DNA of 20,249 nt from positions 1-20,249 of the forward strand of contig LRSR01007166.1 of the NCBI GenBank assembly GCA_001579985.1, in the 5' to 3' direction. The notes under the pieces were generated by a model, which was not told the DNA's origin, searched no databases, and saw only the letters and a program-made list of their open reading frames with translations. Positions 19,580 to 20,249 of this stretch are shown piece after piece; the first letter of the stretch is position 1, and every line of letters begins with the position of its first letter. The stretch is from Hypsibius dujardini (taxonomy: Eukaryota; Tardigrada; Eutardigrada; Parachela; Hypsibiidae). The position numbers and the translations under genes were made by a program.

Positions 19580-19704
19580 CAAGTCTTGTAAGGCTCACAA
19601 TTCCAGTCCTAATATCAAAAGTACACATAGCTCCGCCCCTTCGTTGCCGAGAAATGCTTTCATTGATCCCCAGACGATTTCAATGCAATTCTCAATGGGG
19701 AATT

Positions 19705-19710
19705 ATTAAA
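19705..19710 (+). promoter_or_regulatory. Candidate polyadenylation signal ATTAAA
   Basis: ATTAAA at the end of an AT-rich stretch, 488 bp after the Helitron stop codon. It is a common variant signal, but nothing else confirms it. Confidence 0.3.
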
Positions 19711-20003
19711 AAAAATTTGTATGTCTAAGAAATGTTATAATGCTGCGTTCCACGGCATGGAAACTTCGCTAATATTTTTACAGTTTTTTTTTGATAAATT
19801 CCAAGCACTGCGCGGGCATTGCCAATAATCACTACAAAATTAATCTAGAGATTGAAAGGAGGTTTTTTTTTCTGGCACTCACCGATTCCAAATTCAATTG
19901 GCGATCGATCGGCGTGAGCAGAAAAATGTGTCGAAACGAGGGGGCGGAGTTTCGGGCCATTTTTAAAATCACACTGACTAGTGACCAGGCGTCTCACTTC
20001 AAG

Positions 20004-20062
20004 TTAAATTAAAAACTAAATTAAAAATTAAATTAAAAATTAAATTAAAAATTAAATTAAAA
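20004..20062. repeat. 12-bp AT-only minisatellite
   Basis: About five units of TAAATTAAAAAT in tandem, the first with one C substitution. It lies at the right edge of the window and may be in host DNA beyond the transposon. Confidence 0.9.
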
Positions 20063-20249
20063 TAGAAAGCTGATTTAAGCTATTTTAAAATTTAAATCAC
20101 TAGTAGTATATGAATTAATATAAACAACACGGCATACCGCATATTGTAGACCAGTAAAAAGTAACCATGCCGACCGAACACACAATCCGCAGTTCTGGCT
20201 GAAACTTCGAACCATCAGCTGTTCCAAACTTCGAAATGAACGAGCAAAA

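Larger units (their letters stand above)
10443..19612 (+). mobile_element. Autonomous Helitron (OTU-bearing, Helentron/Helitron2-like), ends not resolved
   Basis: A rolling-circle transposon recognised by its encoded Helitron N domain, HUH/Y2 Rep endonuclease and PIF1-family helicase. The given limits are only the minimum implied by the reading frame on the left and a candidate CTAA|T terminus at 19609-19612 on the right. Two strong hairpins (19524-19550 and 19559-19579) precede that terminus. Other CTRR words followed by T exist further right, for example CTAG at 19978-19981. No 5' TC end or matching terminal repeat could be singled out. The upstream SGNH-like exon could lie inside the true element. 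The unbroken reading frame suggests recent activity; that is inference. Confidence 0.75.
19218..20249. other. 3' noncoding region of the Helitron and flank
   Basis: No gene is seen. It contains two hairpins, a candidate ATTAAA signal at 19705-19710 and an AT-rich minisatellite. An imperfect stem also joins CTCACCGAT near 19877 with ATCGGCGTGAG near 19912. The boundary between transposon and host DNA lies somewhere here. Confidence 0.6.

Overview
The window is animal (metazoan) genomic DNA from an invertebrate with short spliceosomal introns. The two recognisable cellular genes are multi-exon ABHD12-type alpha/beta hydrolases. All coding exons have canonical GT..AG borders, and the transposon gene has 11 introns of only 43-68 nt. 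Nothing bacterial, such as operons or Shine-Dalgarno-led ORFs, is present. I cannot name the phylum from the sequence alone; an ecdysozoan such as a nematode or tardigrade would fit, but this is a guess.

Layout. (1) 1-1012: the 3' end of a first ABHD12-like gene (two exons, catalytic Asp and His present, Ser exon outside the window). (2) 2178-3887: a complete tandem paralogue (three exons, 351 aa, Ser/Asp/His triad complete). The introns of both copies hold (GACA)n or (GGCA)n microsatellites; intron 1 of the second copy also holds a 57-bp minisatellite. (3) 3888-7110: gene-poor repeat DNA, with a 20-unit 16/17-bp minisatellite, a faint tRNA/SINE-like trace and a striking 1.5-kb array of nested palindromes. 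(4) 7400-9180: a single exon encoding an SGNH/GDSL-hydrolase-like protein, with four copies of a 16-bp motif upstream and one downstream. (5) 9180-10440: noncoding, apart from one possible orphan exon. (6) About 10443-19217: a very large, apparently intact Helitron gene. (7) 19218-20249: noncoding 3' DNA with two strong hairpins and an AT-rich minisatellite.

The centrepiece is the Helitron. Twelve exons join in frame into about 2,692 codons without a stop or frameshift. Domain order is OTU cysteine protease, three Myb/SANT-like repeats, a CxxC..CxxC zinc-binding segment, Helitron N domain, HUH/Y2 Rep endonuclease, PIF1-family helicase, a second OTU protease, and a basic then acidic tail. OTU domains are known in some Helitrons (Helentron/Helitron2 groups). 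Two catalytically complete OTU domains flanking the Rep-helicase, plus a Myb-like triplet, is an arrangement I do not recall being described. The SGNH-like exon 1.3 kb upstream could be an auxiliary or captured gene, but the element's ends were not resolved, so that link is inference.
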